Shown: one piece after another, positions 62,201-64,000 of the stretch
How positions within the stretch are numbered: position 1 is the first letter of the stretch
Layout: each line of letters starts with the position of its first letter
NCBI GenBank assembly: GCA_023055425.1
Contig: JALGPY010000009.1
Span: forward strand, 20,791,775-20,855,774
Direction of reading: 5' to 3'
DNA: 64,000 bases
Source of the DNA: Linanthus parryae
Lineage: Eukaryota; Streptophyta; Magnoliopsida; Ericales; Polemoniaceae
Made by a program: the position numbers and the translations under genes
The notes under the pieces: model-generated
Database searches by the model: none
The model's input: only the letters and a program-made list of their open reading frames with translations
Told to the model about the DNA's origin: nothing

Positions 62201-64000
62201 TTAATGAACTCTTCATAACTTGGTAATATGTGTAATTTAGCTATTTTATCTCTCTTTCTAGAGTTATGCTTGTTTTCGTAGTTTTGGGTGTTTTTGATTA
62301 ATTTGTAGGTCAAAGACGTGCCTTAGAACCCAATAGGCTAGTTGGGAGAGCTTGAATGATGAATTGAGACGATTTAGAGGGGCCAAGAGACATGAAGAAA
62401 GGGCTTGGAGGACTTAATTGGAAGAATATGTGAAGAAATAGGCCAAAAAGTGAAGTTTAAGAAGACAAGGGACCAATTCGCAAAATCCAAAGTTATATCG
62501 GAGGGCTTATTTGAAGTTATTTTAACGGAGTTGGGACTCAATTTCAAGATTTTAAACGTTTTAGGGACTGCAATGTAGGCTTTTTAACGGATTTGGGGCG
62601 TAACATCAATTTTTCAAACATTTTAAAAGAAGCTGGGGGCATTTTAAAGCCCCCAGTAAACTAGAAGGGGGCTCTTTGCAAATTTCGGACAACAACTCAG
62701 CAAATACGCGACCGTCTTCTTCCTCGCAACCAGAACGAACCAGAAACCTCCATTCCCAACGACCGAAGGTAAACCGAAGCTCACCCCAGCCTCAAATCAG
62801 CACCCAATGGCTCAACACCGGTCCCAAATCACTCCCCAACTCGATCCTTATCTCCTAATCCCCTCAATTTGGCCTTAGAACGAATGGAGGAAAAAGCCCC
62901 AAATCAGTTAGGGTTCGTGAAGCTTCTGCAAATCGACGAAGGAGAAGGTTTGGGACGAATTGGAGGGACGAGATGAAGCCTTGGAGGCTACGAAACCCAT
63001 TCCTGAATTCTATATAAACGAATGATGAAGAAATACTAGTGGGTTCGAAAAATACACCGACGGGAGAGACTGTGTTTTGGTTTTCTTCCTTTTCCTCTCT
63101 CTCTCTCTCCGATTTCAGCCACTCCTGGGTGTGTTCTTGAGCCTCTGAGCTCATTCTTGAGCAGAATCGGGGCCAAGAATCACAAGAAAGAGGAAGAGAG
63201 GGAGAGAGGAGTACTGTTTTGGGTAATTTCGGTGCTCTGTTCTTTAGCTGCTGTTGTGCAGCTCTGTTTCTTCTTCTTTTACAGCAGTAGCAGCAGCGGT
63301 TTAGATTCACAAGCTTCTCATTAGCTTGTATCTTAGTTTTGGGTAGTTTTGATTCAAGTTGGGTTGTTTTCCTCTTAGTTTTCTTAGTTCGAATCAAGTA
63401 GTAGTTGATGTATTGAGGTTGAATTGGTTAAAACAAGTGGTTGAGTTCAAGTGTTGGTTATGAAAATATCATTGCTCTTTATTACTCTTGAATCTATCAC
63501 GTCTAGCTAATTCAATTGCTTGGGTGATTTGGGACTATCTAGAGCCTCAATCCTCATATTGATTCAAGTTGAACTTCAAGGATGTTTGGGTTGAATTGGG
63601 TTCACTTGAATGCTTACTGCAATGTTTGGATTTCTCTTGTTGAAGTATTTGATGCATTAATTAGGTAGATGTGCGGATACTCTCGAATTGTTTGATTTGA
63701 AGTTGGACTTGAGTGAGAGAAACTCGTCAATCCTAGCTTTGAGAAATCGAGTTCTAGTTAGGTGATTTGAGTGAGAATTTACAAATCTCATTTGTTGCTT
63801 GATCTTTCATGTGGAAACACCTATGTGTGTTTACATATGGTTAATGCTTGAAACACTTGAAATTTGGGGAATCTCATTCGAATAGCCTCTTTAGTGCTTG
63901 ATTAGCATGTTGAATTTACACACTTCTCTTGTCGCGAGTTGGATTGCAATGAGCAATCACTTCTTGAGATACTTGTCTTGTGGATTGACACATGCGAATT
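62201..64000. other. Probable LTR-type sequence, unresolved
   Basis: No gene is supported. 62560-62670 has AAAGCCCCCAGTAAACTAGAAGGGGGCTCTTT-like inverted text (about 62643-62678, a possible hairpin). 62690-63300 is GC-richer with CT-rich runs, like a leader. 63400-64000 is T/G-rich text with many TTGATT/GTTGAATTG repeats, often seen in long Gypsy LTRs. The reverse frame 63397-62864 has no recognised domain. Confidence 0.35.

Noticed and set aside
62864..63397. Reverse open frame of 177 codons
   Set aside because: Lys/Arg-rich head and Ser/Leu text from CT-rich DNA, no domain, and an LTR-like setting.

Overview
This window is nuclear DNA of a flowering plant, most probably a eudicot. The evidence is AT-rich intergenic sequence, spliced genes with GT-AG introns, a plant AP-2 sigma gene, a plant calmodulin-like gene, and plant-type Copia, Gypsy, L1, hAT, Mutator, Stowaway and PIF/Harbinger elements. 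I cannot place the family or species. Only two ordinary host genes are supported: the clathrin adaptor subunit AP2S (+ strand, six exons, 37578-48008) and an intronless calmodulin-like gene resembling CML44 (- strand, 57704-58171). Nearly everything else is transposable element, much of it nested.

Layout. 1-2564: old Copia fragments. 2570-12738: a 10.2-kb Sirevirus-like Copia element with two 1.3-kb LTRs, a perfect 5-bp target duplication, decayed gag-pol and an extra ORF. It sits inside an older reverse-strand Copia whose remnants lie at 1300-1910 and 12960-15320. 15455-19013: a 3.56-kb solo LTR with a perfect 5-bp duplication. About 19990-29720: a decayed reverse-strand L1 LINE, split by a coding-free Gypsy-type LTR element (22216-26617, which itself carries a Stowaway-like insertion) and by a hAT-like element (28988-29602). 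29946-31294: a Mutator-like element with long inverted repeats. 31394-37390: a nearly intact forward L1 LINE with a 14-bp target duplication, ending 188 bases before the AP2S start codon.

AP2S encodes a complete 142-residue protein, but introns 3 and 4 are swollen to 2.7 and 6.9 kb. Intron 4 holds a 5'-truncated LINE, two Mutator-type MITEs with perfect 9-bp duplications, and two hAT-like MITEs. Downstream, 48735-51773 is an unusual LTR-gag-LTR-gag-LTR array flanked by a single 5-bp duplication. 52211-57362 is a PIF/Harbinger element with an uninterrupted spliced DDE transposase, inserted in inverted orientation inside a MITE of its own family. After the CML gene, 58580-64000 holds Gypsy gag, LTR-like and LINE 3'-end fragments.

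The host genes do not form a functional unit with the elements. The elements interact mainly by position: the LINE has replaced sequence immediately upstream of AP2S, and intron insertions lengthen its primary transcript. The most unusual signals are a dispersed CCTTGAA palindrome in the Sirevirus, spaced 20 bases in non-coding and 21 bases in coding sequence; the self-nested PIF/Harbinger pair; the triple-LTR gag array; and tRNA-like segments carried inside several unrelated element families.
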